Below are positions 1 through 10,170 of a stretch of 64,000 nucleotides of DNA, in pieces. The DNA is from Eremothecium cymbalariae DBVPG#7215. Its lineage: Eukaryota > Ascomycota > Saccharomycetes > Saccharomycetales > Saccharomycetaceae. Numbering within the stretch: the first letter of the stretch is position 1; every line of letters begins with the position of its first letter. Under the pieces are notes generated by a model. The model was not told where the DNA came from and ran no database searches. It worked only from the letters and a program-made list of their open reading frames with translations. The DNA lies in the NCBI RefSeq assembly GCF_000235365.1, contig NC_016454.1, positions 434,001-498,000 on the forward strand, written 5' to 3'. Both the position numbers and the translations under genes were made by a program.

Positions 1-1023
1 AGTGACATCTATGGGCAGCAGGTTTTTAAATATTCCCCAGCTTTTTTCATATGAAGATAACTCATCTATAATCAATGCCTTGACCATTACTGCTGGTTTT
101 ATAACGGGGCAACTATCAGGAACAACTTGCAGGTAAATCAAGTCATTATCTCTTTCCGAAATCCTCACCATATCGTTCAATTCCTTCTGAAGGGTCAGAC
201 AATAAGGGCTTTGACCAGCTGAGCTGATGTTCTGTTGAGCTTCCTTTAATGATCTAATTGCATTTCCATATTCTTCCTTTTCATTAAAATATAAAGCATT
301 TCGATAATATGCCACACTGCAAAAGTAATAATATTTGTCTCTAATTTGTCTTACCATATCGGTTTTGATTATCGGGCTGGTTTTTGCATATTGATACGAT
401 TCTTCGTAAAATATAGAAACTTGCATTGCTAGCATTGCAATTAACGAATTTTTTAATTTATCTTGAACTGCCTTAAACCAAAACTGTTCCTGGGCCTCTG
501 CTAAAGATAAATATAGTAAGGATGTTAAGGATTTTTCCTCAAGCAACACTCCCAGTTCATTATCTAATGAATCCAGAATATACTGAAAACAACCTGCACT
601 CTCCTGGAAACATTTGCACGATTTCTTCAATCCTTCCTGAGAACCATCATTGTAATCTAGTGCTAGCAACGAATACATTGCACCAATATTGTATACAACG
701 TTTAATAATTCAAATTTAAATAGGGAAGAAGACTTTCCAAACGATTTATGACCCAAGGACTCAAACCAAGTAAATTCAATTTGTTTATCAGGAAACTTGG
801 CTATTAAACAAAACACGTAATTGCAATACTTCTTCAGCTTTTCTAAATTCTTTTCAGAGACTTCGGATGTAAGTAAAACTTCTCGCATTTTATTAACCTT
901 GGCCAAATCATCAGCGAATATACTAGACACTTGGTAAAACGTTGAGTCTATAACATCACCCAGTTGTCTATATAAATCAATTTGAAGGGTCTTCTTTAAT
1001 GGTATTCCAATTAGCTGCGACAT
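1..1023 (-). CDS. RIM20: Rim20, BRO1-domain protein of the alkaline-pH pathway (5' part only; cut by window edge)
   Basis: Reading the minus strand from the ATG at 1023 gives 341 uninterrupted codons running off the window edge, so only the N-terminal part is present. The start resembles the Bro1-domain family (MSQLIGIPLKKTLQIDL), followed by KKYCNYVFCLIAKFPDKQIEFTW and a tetratricopeptide-like helical region, as in Rim20. Rim20 bridges ESCRT-III (Snf7) and the transcription factor Rim101, allowing Rim13 to cleave Rim101 at endosomes when pH rises. Bro1 itself is the main alternative because the domain is shared. I prefer Rim20 because its S. cerevisiae gene (YOR275C) lies next to CAF20 and upstream of the other chromosome XV genes found here. 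The C-terminal part that would settle this is outside the window. Confidence 0.8.
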   Translation of the reverse strand, partial: MSQLIGIPLKKTLQIDLYRQLGDVIDSTFYQVSSIFADDLAKVNKMREVLLTSEVSEKNLEKLKKYCNYVFCLIAKFPDKQIEFTWFESLGHKSFGKSSSLFKFELLNVVYNIGAMYSLLALDYNDGSQEGLKKSCKCFQESAGCFQYILDSLDNELGVLLEEKSLTSLLYLSLAEAQEQFWFKAVQDKLKNSLIAMLAMQVSIFYEESYQYAKTSPIIKTDMVRQIRDKYYYFCSVAYYRNALYFNEKEEYGNAIRSLKEAQQNISSAGQSPYCLTLQKELNDMVRISERDNDLIYLQVVPDSCPVIKPAVMVKALIIDELSSYEKSWGIFKNLLPIDVT

Positions 1024-1296
1024 GGTGGTCTGCAAACATATACGGCTTTATAAATTATACATCAGCTATTAATACATGCAAAAGTTATCAAGCATCCCCT
1101 ACCTCTTAAAACGAAGACGTGAAAAATGAAAGTTCACCAAATGATGTAAAAAACTAAATACCAATTACTACGATAGTTGAAAGTTAAACAAACTGTATAA
1201 CAAACAATATTAGAAGTCTTTGGGATCTACGATATTATGATAGTATATCTAGGGATTATACTCAGTTTTTTATTTTAAAAAATATGAAGGATCCAC

Positions 1297-3498
1297 TTAC
1301 GATGAGAATACATTGGCTGAAAATGGGCTGGATACTTCGATATCCGTGGTGACATCACGGAATGTGTCTTGTAGAGGTTCTAATTTTACAGCAGTTGCTA
1401 ATGAGCAAAACTTCTTGGAATTATATGTATCACTTGGACTAACTTTAGTTGAAACCGATCTTGCTAAATCGTACTTTTCCGTGGCACCGGCTTCGTCGTC
1501 TTCTGGATCGTAAATACCAGTTTCCTGGCTTTCGTTGTTCAACTCATTCAATAGGAATGTTATATTGGTAATTCTCGACTTCACAGATTGTGAAGCGCGC
1601 AGAGATCCATGAGACGCAGTTAACCTTATTCCGTTGGCTGCTTTTTTTAAGTCGCTAACTTTTGGTGATTTTATTTTATCCAGTGATTTTATAGAAATAT
1701 CGCAGCTTGAAGTGAGCTTCGACTGCTGCTGAGGCGTTGTTGGCGTCGTTGGTGTCGTTGGTGTCGTTGGTAGAAGCAGCTCTGAAGTCGCAATTTTATC
1801 TGTATCTGGTGGAGTTTCAGAAACCAAATCTGTGGTAGAGACACGGTTACTTTGTGAAATCAAAATTCGGAGACCTTTTTCGGCGTTCTTATTGCAACCA
1901 GGGTCTGAGTAGCAGTTGACCAACTCACTACGTGTAAATAGCTCTTTCTGTTGTTTCTTGAATTTCGTTTGGGCTTGGTATTCGTTGAAGCCTAGAAACT
2001 GAGCAGCGCGTTTGTGATATATATAGTAGACTTTATCTGGGGTATTGCCTTGTGCCAAGTAATAGATTAATCCAGATAACAAAGTGAAGTTTTTAAATTT
2101 CGCAAAGGCATCATCCATTAATATTTCCTGATCTTCTGACGAGGCAAAAGTGGATAAAAATTTGAAAAACTTGTTCATAACAAATCCACCTGGGATTATA
2201 TCAGTCACTAGGTTAAACAAGTTGACGTAGTCCTGCAAATACACGGCCACCTCCAAAAATACATCTAACGTCATGAACGGCACGTTTGTGGTCTCGATTA
2301 TGGCTTGTAAATTATTAACAAGGATAACCTTATGCTGCTGTGATGTGTTGTCCTTTAATTTTAAGAGAATTTCAGATATCATATCCAATGGTTGATCTTT
2401 ATAGTAAGTTTTCTTGTTCAATGCACAGATGGTATTTTTACATGCGTCTACGATATCCAGATCATTGGAATGTCCTAATTGGAATGTAATGATCTTTCTC
2501 ATGAAGTCCAAGACACTTAAGCCTATGATACTAACTTCAGAAACCAATAGGCCTGTCATTAATTTTAACAACACTACAGAATGTCCCTCATTTTGGTTCA
2601 ACTCGTAGTTAAACAAAATGATTATAAGGTATCTCAGCTGAACAGGAATTCCGTTCGAAATATACTGCAAGAGTTCCTTGTTAGGGACCTCAATTAACCT
2701 TCTTATTAATGCCCTTATGGAGATGGATAATTTATCTGTCTCTGTAGAATTGAAGTACGACTGTAACGCCATTTCGGAATAACTGGATGATGTTTTGGCC
2801 TCATCCAAGCCGGTCACATGCGTTTGCGACCGTGAAAGCCTTTTATCGTTTGGATGGAGATCAACTTCTAGACTTTCACCTTGAAAACGAGCATTGGATT
2901 CCTGAAACTTACTCAAAGAAAGCTCCACCCCCTTGGATATCAAGGGACCAACTTGCGGGTTCCTCGCTAAATTCGTCGTTTTCGAAATATCCAAACAACC
3001 CTTCATCAACAAATCGTCGTTGCGAATTCTATCCGTCACCACTTGGAAATAAATGTTAACAAACGACTGGTACATCTGAATAAACTCGAGGTCCCCACTA
3101 CAAAGAACACCATCCAAATGCATGCAGATACTCCTGAACGCCTCCTCCACCTTCTCCACAACACTAACATCAATATTAAAGTTATTATTATTCAAAGTTT
3201 TAATCATGATATCCAAAAACTCCTTGACAAAAACATTCAAATTCTCCTTACAACTCACAACGATTTTGTCCAGCAACTCCAACGTAACCATAACATTCCC
3301 AATCCTCCTGTGATTTAAATCTGCCGTTGTGCGCTTCACCAAATACACACTAACCTTCTCCAACTTCGTACGTCTAGAGTTAACATAATACAACAAATAA
3401 GATGTCTCTGATGACTTGGGTTTCTTATCAGGCGTTCTACCCGTTGGATAACATTGGTTAACCAACTTTTGATGTTTCGGAGTAAACAACAACCCCAT
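1297..3498 (-). CDS. EFR3: Efr3, plasma-membrane anchor of the Stt4 phosphatidylinositol 4-kinase complex
   Basis: The 733-residue product begins MGLLFTPKHQKLVNQCYPTG, a nearly invariant start of yeast Efr3 (S. cerevisiae about 780 residues). It continues with a long helical region of the armadillo/HEAT type and a Ser/Thr-rich C-terminal third. Efr3 holds Ypp1 and the kinase Stt4 at plasma-membrane PIK patches, which supply PI4P. A short run of PTT repeats lies around residues 570-585 and is encoded by a GTT/GGT microsatellite. EFR3 is divergent from CEF1, as in S. cerevisiae (YMR212C/YMR213W). The ATG at 3498 fits the conserved start exactly. Confidence 0.95.
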   Translation of the reverse strand: MGLLFTPKHQKLVNQCYPTGRTPDKKPKSSETSYLLYYVNSRRTKLEKVSVYLVKRTTADLNHRRIGNVMVTLELLDKIVVSCKENLNVFVKEFLDIMIKTLNNNNFNIDVSVVEKVEEAFRSICMHLDGVLCSGDLEFIQMYQSFVNIYFQVVTDRIRNDDLLMKGCLDISKTTNLARNPQVGPLISKGVELSLSKFQESNARFQGESLEVDLHPNDKRLSRSQTHVTGLDEAKTSSSYSEMALQSYFNSTETDKLSISIRALIRRLIEVPNKELLQYISNGIPVQLRYLIIILFNYELNQNEGHSVVLLKLMTGLLVSEVSIIGLSVLDFMRKIITFQLGHSNDLDIVDACKNTICALNKKTYYKDQPLDMISEILLKLKDNTSQQHKVILVNNLQAIIETTNVPFMTLDVFLEVAVYLQDYVNLFNLVTDIIPGGFVMNKFFKFLSTFASSEDQEILMDDAFAKFKNFTLLSGLIYYLAQGNTPDKVYYIYHKRAAQFLGFNEYQAQTKFKKQQKELFTRSELVNCYSDPGCNKNAEKGLRILISQSNRVSTTDLVSETPPDTDKIATSELLLPTTPTTPTTPTTPQQQSKLTSSCDISIKSLDKIKSPKVSDLKKAANGIRLTASHGSLRASQSVKSRITNITFLLNELNNESQETGIYDPEDDEAGATEKYDLARSVSTKVSPSDTYNSKKFCSLATAVKLEPLQDTFRDVTTDIEVSSPFSANVFSS

Positions 3499-3814
3499 CC
3501 TTCCCTACTACAAAGCTTAACACCACTGTAACTCTTATATGCTCTTGCCTATTTATCCTGACCGTTGGATTCTTTCTACTAAACTACTTTGTACAACTTA
3601 ATGAATAGTGAATTGTCTCAAAAGAGGACTAAACTAGTTTCCAATTTTTTTTTCACGCTCTATTTTTACAATGATTAGTTGTTATTTTCATATTCTCGGA
3701 TAAAACTATTGGTCATCAATACAAAATCAGATTAAAGGTGTAGCTGTTAGGATCCAGAGAGGGCCAGATTGTTATTGGGTGTTCTTTTTGTTATCTTATA
3801 GTGTCTAGAGACAG

Positions 3815-5593
3815 ATGCCAGCAGTTCCTATATATGTCAAGGGCGGGGTGTGGACTAACCTGGAGGACCAGATATTAAAAGCTGCAATTCAGAAATATGG
3901 TACACATTCGTGGAATAAGGTTGCGTCACTATTACAGAAGAAGAATGGTAAACAGTGCCAGAATCGGTGGAACGAGTTTTTGAATCCCAGGTTGAATTTT
4001 GAGAAATGGTCGAGGGATGAGGACACGAGGTTGTTGAGTCTTTCTAAGCAGCTGCCGAACCAATGGCGGAGCATAGGAGATATGTTAGGGCGAACGCCGC
4101 AGCTTTGTATTAATAGATATCATCAGTTGTTGGATGTCGAGCAGGTGGATGGAGGAGAGTCGTTGCATGTTGGTGAGTTCAATCCTGTTGCAGATACGCA
4201 GCCGGCGAAGTTGATTGATGGAGAACTTGAGGATGAAGAGCGTGAGATGCTTGCTGAGGCGCGAGCGAGGTTGTTGAATACCCAGGGAAAGAAGGCTACT
4301 AGGAAGATTCGGGAGCGGATGCTGGAGGAGAGCAAACGGATTGCTTATCTCCAGAAGCGACGAGAATTGAAACAGGCGGGTGTGCACAGCACTATTCGAG
4401 CGCCAAAGAAGAAGTATGCTACGCAGCTTGACTACAATAAGGATGTGGTTTATGAACAGGAGCCTGTGGCGGTTCTGTACGATACTGTTGAAGAAGACAA
4501 GCGATCTCAGCGGGAATTAAACCAGTTTGAGAAACGGGTGGATCGGAAGGGTTTGAATAATTTTGAGCAAGAGCGTTCTGGGAAGAACAAAGGTAGTGTC
4601 AAGAAGCGGCAACGTGGCGACGTAAATAAAGAGCCTGTGACTGGTAAAAATACTATAGTAACGAATGAGTACAAGAAGCCTAAGCTGGAGCTTCCGAAGC
4701 CAGGCACCTCTACGGCTATTTCTGCAGAAGAAGGGATACAGGAAGCAAGAACTGAGATTATTGAACAGAGTAAGTTAGGGTCTGTGTTAGATACCACACA
4801 ATCGGTACTTCCGGCCCGCCAATCGGAAAACAGGAAGCAGCAGAAGCGGAAGCGGAAGCATTCTATTTTACACCTCTTTGCCAGACTTCCTGAGCCCAAA
4901 AACGACTTTGAAATTGCATTCGACGACGATGTGTTCCAAGAAACGCCAGCCGTCGCCCCTTCAGAGAATAACGCAGACCTCTCATCCCGTTTCGATAGGG
5001 ACAGCGACCAGCAGCTCGACAGTGATGTCCTGCTGCCGTGGCTCTGCGAGTCCCTTGAACGTGACGACCTCGTCATTCCTGAACCGATCCACCAAATCAA
5101 CGACGAAATAGATGAAGTATACAACGAGCATATCCACCTCAAACTCTCCGGAAACTTCGCCCATGAAACCCCTGACGTGCATGAGTACAAAAAACACATC
5201 GAGAGTGAGCTGTCATCCATCCCCCGGCCGCCGAACACCCTTCACAAGAAGCTCGACCTTCTCCTGCACCAAAAACAGTCCCCGCATAGCCTCCAGCAAA
5301 AGATCCATGATTTAAAGCTGAGAATTGAAAGTAGCGCCCTTTTGTGCATCCCTGCAGATCCATCCTTGATCCCCACGACAAAGTCTGTCTCTAACCACGT
5401 AAGCTTGACGCTTTTGCCCCAGTTGGCCACAGAACAACGCCTCTACCACACCTACTACACCATGTACCAGAACGAATGCCAGGCAATTGACCACCGAAAG
5501 AATGTGCTACAACAATATACATCCATAGCACCCCACCCCACACCGCACGTCTTTCGGACTAAGCCAGCCCCATCTCAGCCCGGAACCCAGTAA
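3815..5593 (+). CDS. CEF1: Cef1, Myb-type splicing factor of the Prp19 (NineTeen) complex
   Basis: The 592-residue protein starts MPAVPIYVKGGVWTNLEDQI and carries two Myb/SANT repeats in residues 1 to about 105, with the spaced tryptophans of the first (GGVWTNLEDQI, HSWNKVAS, CQNRWNEFL) and second repeat (EKWSRDEDTRLL, NQWRSIGDML). This is the Cef1/Cdc5 family, which joins the spliceosome at activation and is needed for both splicing steps. A lysine/arginine-rich central region (around 240-350, KQQKRKRKH) and a helical C-terminal region follow. S. cerevisiae Cef1 is about 590 residues, so the length fits. The final third is richer in C than the rest of the gene. It shares a 316-bp divergent promoter region with EFR3. 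Confidence 0.97.
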   Translation: MPAVPIYVKGGVWTNLEDQILKAAIQKYGTHSWNKVASLLQKKNGKQCQNRWNEFLNPRLNFEKWSRDEDTRLLSLSKQLPNQWRSIGDMLGRTPQLCINRYHQLLDVEQVDGGESLHVGEFNPVADTQPAKLIDGELEDEEREMLAEARARLLNTQGKKATRKIRERMLEESKRIAYLQKRRELKQAGVHSTIRAPKKKYATQLDYNKDVVYEQEPVAVLYDTVEEDKRSQRELNQFEKRVDRKGLNNFEQERSGKNKGSVKKRQRGDVNKEPVTGKNTIVTNEYKKPKLELPKPGTSTAISAEEGIQEARTEIIEQSKLGSVLDTTQSVLPARQSENRKQQKRKRKHSILHLFARLPEPKNDFEIAFDDDVFQETPAVAPSENNADLSSRFDRDSDQQLDSDVLLPWLCESLERDDLVIPEPIHQINDEIDEVYNEHIHLKLSGNFAHETPDVHEYKKHIESELSSIPRPPNTLHKKLDLLLHQKQSPHSLQQKIHDLKLRIESSALLCIPADPSLIPTTKSVSNHVSLTLLPQLATEQRLYHTYYTMYQNECQAIDHRKNVLQQYTSIAPHPTPHVFRTKPAPSQPGTQ

Positions 5594-5772
5594 TAATGTC
5601 CTCCATGTGTGTGTCGTTTCAAGGTCTCGCATGTATACCGTTACCCGGCCTCTGTCCTAAAGAAAAAAATTTCGATGAAATGATGAAGTCATCAACATTC
5701 AACCTTAAAAGAAGCTTGTGATAAGGCAGTATTGGTGCTCATTTACACATATAAGCGAATATACCCAACGTG

Positions 5773-6216
5773 ATGGCCAAATATACCGAAGAAGAGTTAT
5801 TGCAATTGAAACCGACCGAAGATGTGTCTGCAAACTTCGATGTTGACGGTTTCAAGACGATGATCGCCGAAGTTGCTGAACACCACGAAATTGCCGACCT
5901 GTTCCACCAAAAGGCACGTAGAAGATCGTCTCATCATCATGCTGTGAGACCCAAAATTAAGGCTCATAAGCCAAAGATCACTAAGGATGAGGAAGGGTGG
6001 TGCACATCCACAAGAAAAGCCTCTGTAGTGGCTGTTGGGGATGATGGGGAACCGTCACCTGCTTTTGTTGCTCAAGAAACTTTGAGAGTTAAACCAAATA
6101 ATAAGAATATTGCCTCTTCAAGACCTGCTGATACCAGAGACATTGTTACCGATAAGCCCACCATGACATTTAATGCTTTTGCTGCTTTGGAAAGCGATGA
6201 GGAAGACCAAGTTTAA
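5773..6216 (+). CDS. CAF20: Caf20, eIF4E-binding translational repressor (p20)
   Basis: I chose the ATG at 5773, which gives 147 residues; a GTG directly upstream is ignored. The start [12 protein letters not shown] contains the eIF4E-binding motif YxxxxL-hydrophobic (Tyr4 to Leu9-Leu10). Further hallmarks are [13 protein letters not shown], the block [21 protein letters not shown], and an acidic end [12 protein letters not shown], all typical of yeast Caf20. Caf20 competes with eIF4G for cap-bound eIF4E and represses selected mRNAs in the cytoplasm. The length is close to the S. cerevisiae protein (about 160). It lies 179 bp downstream of CEF1 on the same strand. Confidence 0.96.
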   Translation: MAKYTEEELLQLKPTEDVSANFDVDGFKTMIAEVAEHHEIADLFHQKARRRSSHHHAVRPKIKAHKPKITKDEEGWCTSTRKASVVAVGDDGEPSPAFVAQETLRVKPNNKNIASSRPADTRDIVTDKPTMTFNAFAALESDEEDQV

Positions 6217-6621
6217 AAAGAAATTGTAATGCAGTGTATGCAGTCTGTGTATAAAGTTATGTACAAAAACAAACGAGCCTCAACGCCTATATATTAATGT
6301 ATTAAATATGTCTAGTTGAAGTTTCCTGTGCTGCTGCTTTCATCCTTGCAAGCCCAAGTCTTTTGAATGCGGGTTCATTCAGAGGCTCTTCGTTTGTTCT
6401 TAGCGGCGTCCGTTATTCTTTAAATCTCTGTAAACACAGTTAGAAATTCCTCCGGAAGGGCTTTGTTTGTTCGCGGAATCTAATAGAATTCCAACACATT
6501 GTATATTAACTTTCTACTTGAGCTAGGGAGTGAGTAGTAAGTGTGTACATCCAAGGCTCAGGAAACACAGAGTAGTGGATACTGTTGCAGAGAAAGGACT
6601 AGAGGTTTGGTTTTATTAAGC

Positions 6622-7746
6622 ATGGCCAAGTTGGGGTTTGTTATATCTCTTTTGCTATTGCCGTTAATTGTGTTTGCGCAGGACTACTATGCGATCCTAG
6701 GTGTTGGAAGGGGCGCTTCTGATAAGGATATCAAGTCGGCATATAGACAGCTTTCCAAGAAGTATCATCCGGATAAGAATCCTGGGGATGAGGATGCTCA
6801 TAATAGATTCATTGAGGTTGGGGAGGCGTACGAGGCATTGAGCGATCCTGAAAAACGGAAGATATACGACCAGTTTGGGGCAGAGGCATTGAAAAACGGT
6901 GGGGATAGGGCTGGTGGAGGTGGAGCTGGTGGAGGGTTCCACGATCCTTTTGACATATTTGACCAAATGTTTGGAGGTGGTGCAGGCTCAAGATTTCACG
7001 GTGGTGGTGGACAAAGAAGAAAACAGCGTGGACAAAGCTTACAGGTGCAAGATGAACTAAACTTGAAAAAATTTTATCATGGTACCTCCATTGAGTTTAC
7101 GATGTCTCTAAACGACTTCTGTGACGCTTGTGACGGATCCGGCTCACAAGATGGCAAAGTAGAGAAATGTGGGCAATGTGGTGGTCGCGGTATGGTAGTT
7201 CAGGTCATCAGACAAGGGTTCATAACACAACAGATACAGCAGATGTGCCAGAAATGTGAGGGCAGGGGTGAGGTCATCAAGAACAAATGTAAAACCTGCC
7301 ATGGCAGCAAGGTGGTCAAGAAGAACAAATCTTTCCATGTTGATGTGCCAGCTGGTGCCCCAAGGGACTTCGTCGCGGTTATCCGGGGCGAAGCGGAAAA
7401 GAGTCCAGATACTGAACCAGGTGATATATATGTCAAAGTGGTAGAAAGCCCCGTCCAAAACATGGGATACAGAAGACGTGGCCCCGACCTCTTTAGAACG
7501 GAGGTCTTGAGCTTAACAGAAGCTCTCAAAGGTGGCTGGGTCAGGGAACTCGAATTTCTCGACAGTAAGAAGAAGGTGGTATTATCCAGATCTAAGGGAA
7601 CCCCCGTCCAGCATGGAGAAGTCGAATGTATCAAAGGTTTCGGTATGCCTCTCGAAAGCGGGACTAAATATGGTGACTTATATGTTGACTATGTTATTGT
7701 TATGCCCAGCAAGTACAAACCCGCTCCTTTGAACGATGAGCTATAG
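6622..7746 (+). CDS. SCJ1: Scj1, ER-lumen DnaJ (Hsp40) co-chaperone
   Basis: The ATG at 6622 gives 374 residues starting with a signal peptide ([20 protein letters not shown]). The J domain follows directly (DYYAILGV, catalytic HPD at residues 49-51), then a Gly/Phe-rich linker with a [13 protein letters not shown] segment, four CxxCxGx zinc-binding repeats ([28 protein letters not shown]-type fourth repeat CKTCHGSK) and the C-terminal substrate domain. Scj1 stimulates the ATPase of Kar2 (BiP) in ER folding and degradation. The protein ends PLNDEL, so the retrieval signal is NDEL rather than the usual HDEL or KDEL. An in-frame GTG further upstream would bury the signal peptide and is rejected as a start. 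Confidence 0.95.
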   Translation: MAKLGFVISLLLLPLIVFAQDYYAILGVGRGASDKDIKSAYRQLSKKYHPDKNPGDEDAHNRFIEVGEAYEALSDPEKRKIYDQFGAEALKNGGDRAGGGGAGGGFHDPFDIFDQMFGGGAGSRFHGGGGQRRKQRGQSLQVQDELNLKKFYHGTSIEFTMSLNDFCDACDGSGSQDGKVEKCGQCGGRGMVVQVIRQGFITQQIQQMCQKCEGRGEVIKNKCKTCHGSKVVKKNKSFHVDVPAGAPRDFVAVIRGEAEKSPDTEPGDIYVKVVESPVQNMGYRRRGPDLFRTEVLSLTEALKGGWVRELEFLDSKKKVVLSRSKGTPVQHGEVECIKGFGMPLESGTKYGDLYVDYVIVMPSKYKPAPLNDEL

Positions 7747-8664
7747 ATAGATTTTCTCAATGTTTAATACCCTTATAGAGTGCATACCAAATTCTGCGCC
7801 GCTATTACCACATGTTTCTAAGATACAATATGTTTACTTAACTACTAAATAGAAACGAAATCAAAAAATAATGTCGTAAGAATCATGACCAACTATATCA
7901 TTTTGACGGGAAGCATAGCATAAAAGACACTATCTACCCTTCTATAGCTGGAGATACGTCTTTCGAAAACCATTTATCTATCATCCGGATACTCTCTGAA
8001 ACAGATAGTAATCAAGCCAACCAACCAATACAATTGATGATAACATGCAATGGTCCCAAGGCTACTAACGGATGCTTATTCTATTTGCAATTCAAAATAA
8101 CGCACATCAAAATCGAGAAGATATCGAAGACGGAAAGAAACGTTTTGGACGTCCGTTTTATACACGATCCCGTCTTCGTCGAAAAAACCATTCTCGTACA
8201 ACATCTTAATTACCACGTGATTCCATTTGAAGTTCATGCAATGTGTCATGTAATAATGTTTTGGTTTCTGCAATCGCGGCTTGCATTTTTTCTTTTTAGG
8301 AAACTCTCGAGGATCATGCTGCGTTTGTATTGTTTTTTCGAGCTGCTATTGCATTTTGTAACAAGAATATAATTTATGCGCAACTCCATATTGTTGTTTC
8401 TTTTCGTCCGGAAGCAGTGTGCGGATTTCATCAGATATTGGTTACCTGCAAAGTATGGTTGCAGAGCGTAGCATTTCATTTCGAGAGGAATAAATTGATT
8501 ATATATATATGTGGATTGTGTTCTTATTTTTCTATATTACGCTGTACGTTGGTATTGTACATGGTTCTAGAGGTTAACCTTCAAAGGTCGTCTGGAAGAA
8601 CCAACTCATACGCTCGTTACCTTTATAGGACAAAGTTATTTCTTACTAAGTAAAGAATTCCGAA
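7747..8664. other. Intergenic region between SCJ1 and GAS3
   Basis: This 918-bp spacer separates two same-strand genes. Apart from the protein-like minus-strand frame described at 8076-8348, I see a CACGTG E-box at 8214-8219, a TACTAAC heptamer at about 8062 on the plus strand with no matching donor site, and no tRNA. Overlapping open frames on the plus strand read as low-quality protein. The last part must contain the GAS3 promoter. Confidence 0.5.
8076..8348 (-). pseudogene. Protein-like reading frame without a start codon; possible gene relic or terminal exon
   Basis: On the minus strand, about 90 codons are open from just after an in-frame TAG (near 8346-8348) to a TAA at 8076-8078. The encoded text looks like real protein: a basic segment (DPREFPKKKKCKPR), an aromatic stretch (KPKHYYMTHCMNFKWNHVV), then an acidic end (ENGFFDEDGIVYKTD, LLDFDVRYFELQIE). 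There is no ATG at the 5' end; the first Met codons are internal (about 40 codons in). I found no TACTAAC branch site upstream on this strand. I do not recognise the product. It may be the decayed end of a lost gene, a spliced exon with unusual signals, or chance. Confidence 0.3.
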
Positions 8665-10170
8665 ATGGTCCTTTCTAGAGTTGTATTATTACTCTCGTTG
8701 TTGAGCACCGAACTGGTGTTCGGGATGCTACCAATCCATATCAAAGGATACAGGTTCATTAAGCCCGCTTCACCTGATAATGAACCCTCGAGCAATAAGG
8801 TTTTTTATGTTAAAGGTCTTGATTACCAGCCAGGTGGGTCATCTGGATACAATCCGGAGTCTGACGAGGATGTTTTGACAGACGAGGGGAAATGTGCTCG
8901 TGATGTGGCAGTATTCCAGCAGATTGGTATCAATACTATCAGAATATACTCTCTGAACCCCGACTTGAATCATGACAAGTGTATGACTATTTTGAACAAT
9001 GCGGGGATCTATGTGATCTTGGATGTAAACAGCGGTAATTATGGTGAACACTTGAATAGAGCGGATCCAGAAGGTTCGTACAACGCTCAATACTTGAGCC
9101 GTGTTTTTAAATTTATCGATGCCTTCAAGAACTATCCCAATGTGCTGGGCTTCTTTGCTGGTAATGAGGTTATCAACGATCAAGAAAACTATGAAACGAC
9201 GACACCTCCTTACATCAGAGCGTTGCAGAGAGATATGAAGCAATACATTGCCAAACATGCAGACAGGCATATTCCTGTAGGCTACTCTGCTGCGGATATC
9301 GAGGAACTCCGTATACCAACTTTGGAGTATTTGCAATGCAACTCGTTAAGTGGCAGCACCGTTGACTCAAAGTTGGAAGAATCGAAATCTGACTTTTTTG
9401 GGTTGAATACCTATGAGTGGTGTTCTGGTTCGACGTGGACTCAATCTGGATATGACAAGTTGAACAGTTCTCTTTCAGACCCGGGCATTCCATTAATATT
9501 TTCCGAATATGGTTGTAATACTCGTACACCAAGAACTTTCGAGGAGGTTTCTGATGGACTATACGCTGGTTTAACTGATTTGTCGGGTGGCTTGGTCTAT
9601 GAATATTCCAATGAACAGAATAATTATGGTTTAGTGGATGTTGATACTTCAGGGAATATCAAGTTCCGTGATGATTTAGTTAACCTCAAGAACCAGTACA
9701 ATAAATTATCTCTACCAGATATTACTGAAGAGGATGTGCAAAACATCACTGCGGTGGAATGTTCAGCATCCAAAATTTCCTCTGTATCCTCTAACTTTGG
9801 TACCAAGAATTTTACCATCCCAGCCCAACCTAGTGAAATTGAAAGTTTAATAAACGAAGGTGCGAAGGGGAGTAATACAGGTTCGATTTTGTCTGATTAT
9901 ACTGCCCCTACCTCTGCAAGCTACACTATTTTAGACACTGATGGTAACAAGGTGGACGCTACTATCACTTATGATTCTGCGAACTTCCAAAACAAACTAG
10001 GAACATCTGTTTCAATCACTATCAACACCTCTTCTGCCTCTTCGACCAAGTCAACCTCAAGTTCGGCAGCTTCATCTACTGGTTCGTCGAAGAATGAAGC
10101 TGTTGTTGGGGTTCCAGTTTATGGTGGATTTACAGCCGGCTTAATTGCTCTTATCGCAAGTTTGTTGTGA
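8665..10170 (+). CDS. GAS3: Gas3-type GPI-anchored beta-1,3-glucanosyltransferase-like protein (GH72)
   Basis: The 501-residue protein has a signal peptide (first 20 residues), a GH72 catalytic domain, a Ser/Thr-rich stretch around 450-475 and a hydrophobic tail (VYGGFTAGLIALIASLL) that fits GPI attachment. The two family glutamates are present: GNEV (Glu168, acid/base) and FSEYGCN (Glu281, nucleophile). There is no Cys-rich X8 module, as in Gas3, Gas4 and Gas5 and unlike Gas1/Gas2. The family lengthens and remodels cell-wall beta-1,3-glucan at the cell surface. S. cerevisiae Gas3 is reported to show little activity in vitro, so activity here is not assured. The Gas3 assignment rests on the neighbours SCJ1 and SKY1 (YMR214-216). 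Confidence 0.92.
   Translation: MVLSRVVLLLSLLSTELVFGMLPIHIKGYRFIKPASPDNEPSSNKVFYVKGLDYQPGGSSGYNPESDEDVLTDEGKCARDVAVFQQIGINTIRIYSLNPDLNHDKCMTILNNAGIYVILDVNSGNYGEHLNRADPEGSYNAQYLSRVFKFIDAFKNYPNVLGFFAGNEVINDQENYETTTPPYIRALQRDMKQYIAKHADRHIPVGYSAADIEELRIPTLEYLQCNSLSGSTVDSKLEESKSDFFGLNTYEWCSGSTWTQSGYDKLNSSLSDPGIPLIFSEYGCNTRTPRTFEEVSDGLYAGLTDLSGGLVYEYSNEQNNYGLVDVDTSGNIKFRDDLVNLKNQYNKLSLPDITEEDVQNITAVECSASKISSVSSNFGTKNFTIPAQPSEIESLINEGAKGSNTGSILSDYTAPTSASYTILDTDGNKVDATITYDSANFQNKLGTSVSITINTSSASSTKSTSSSAASSTGSSKNEAVVGVPVYGGFTAGLIALIASLL

Noticed and set aside
4507..5238. 243-codon minus-strand frame inside CEF1
   Set aside because: It is a shadow of the CEF1 coding strand with Ser/Cys-rich nonsense and no family match.
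5662..5682. AAAAAAATTTCGATGAAA upstream of CAF20 as an RRPE/PAC pair
   Set aside because: The RRPE core is partial and GATGAA is not PAC; CAF20 is not expected in that regulon.
8034..8372. 112-codon plus-strand frame over the SCJ1/GAS3 spacer
   Set aside because: It reads as hydrophobic nonsense; the opposite strand of the same region is more protein-like.
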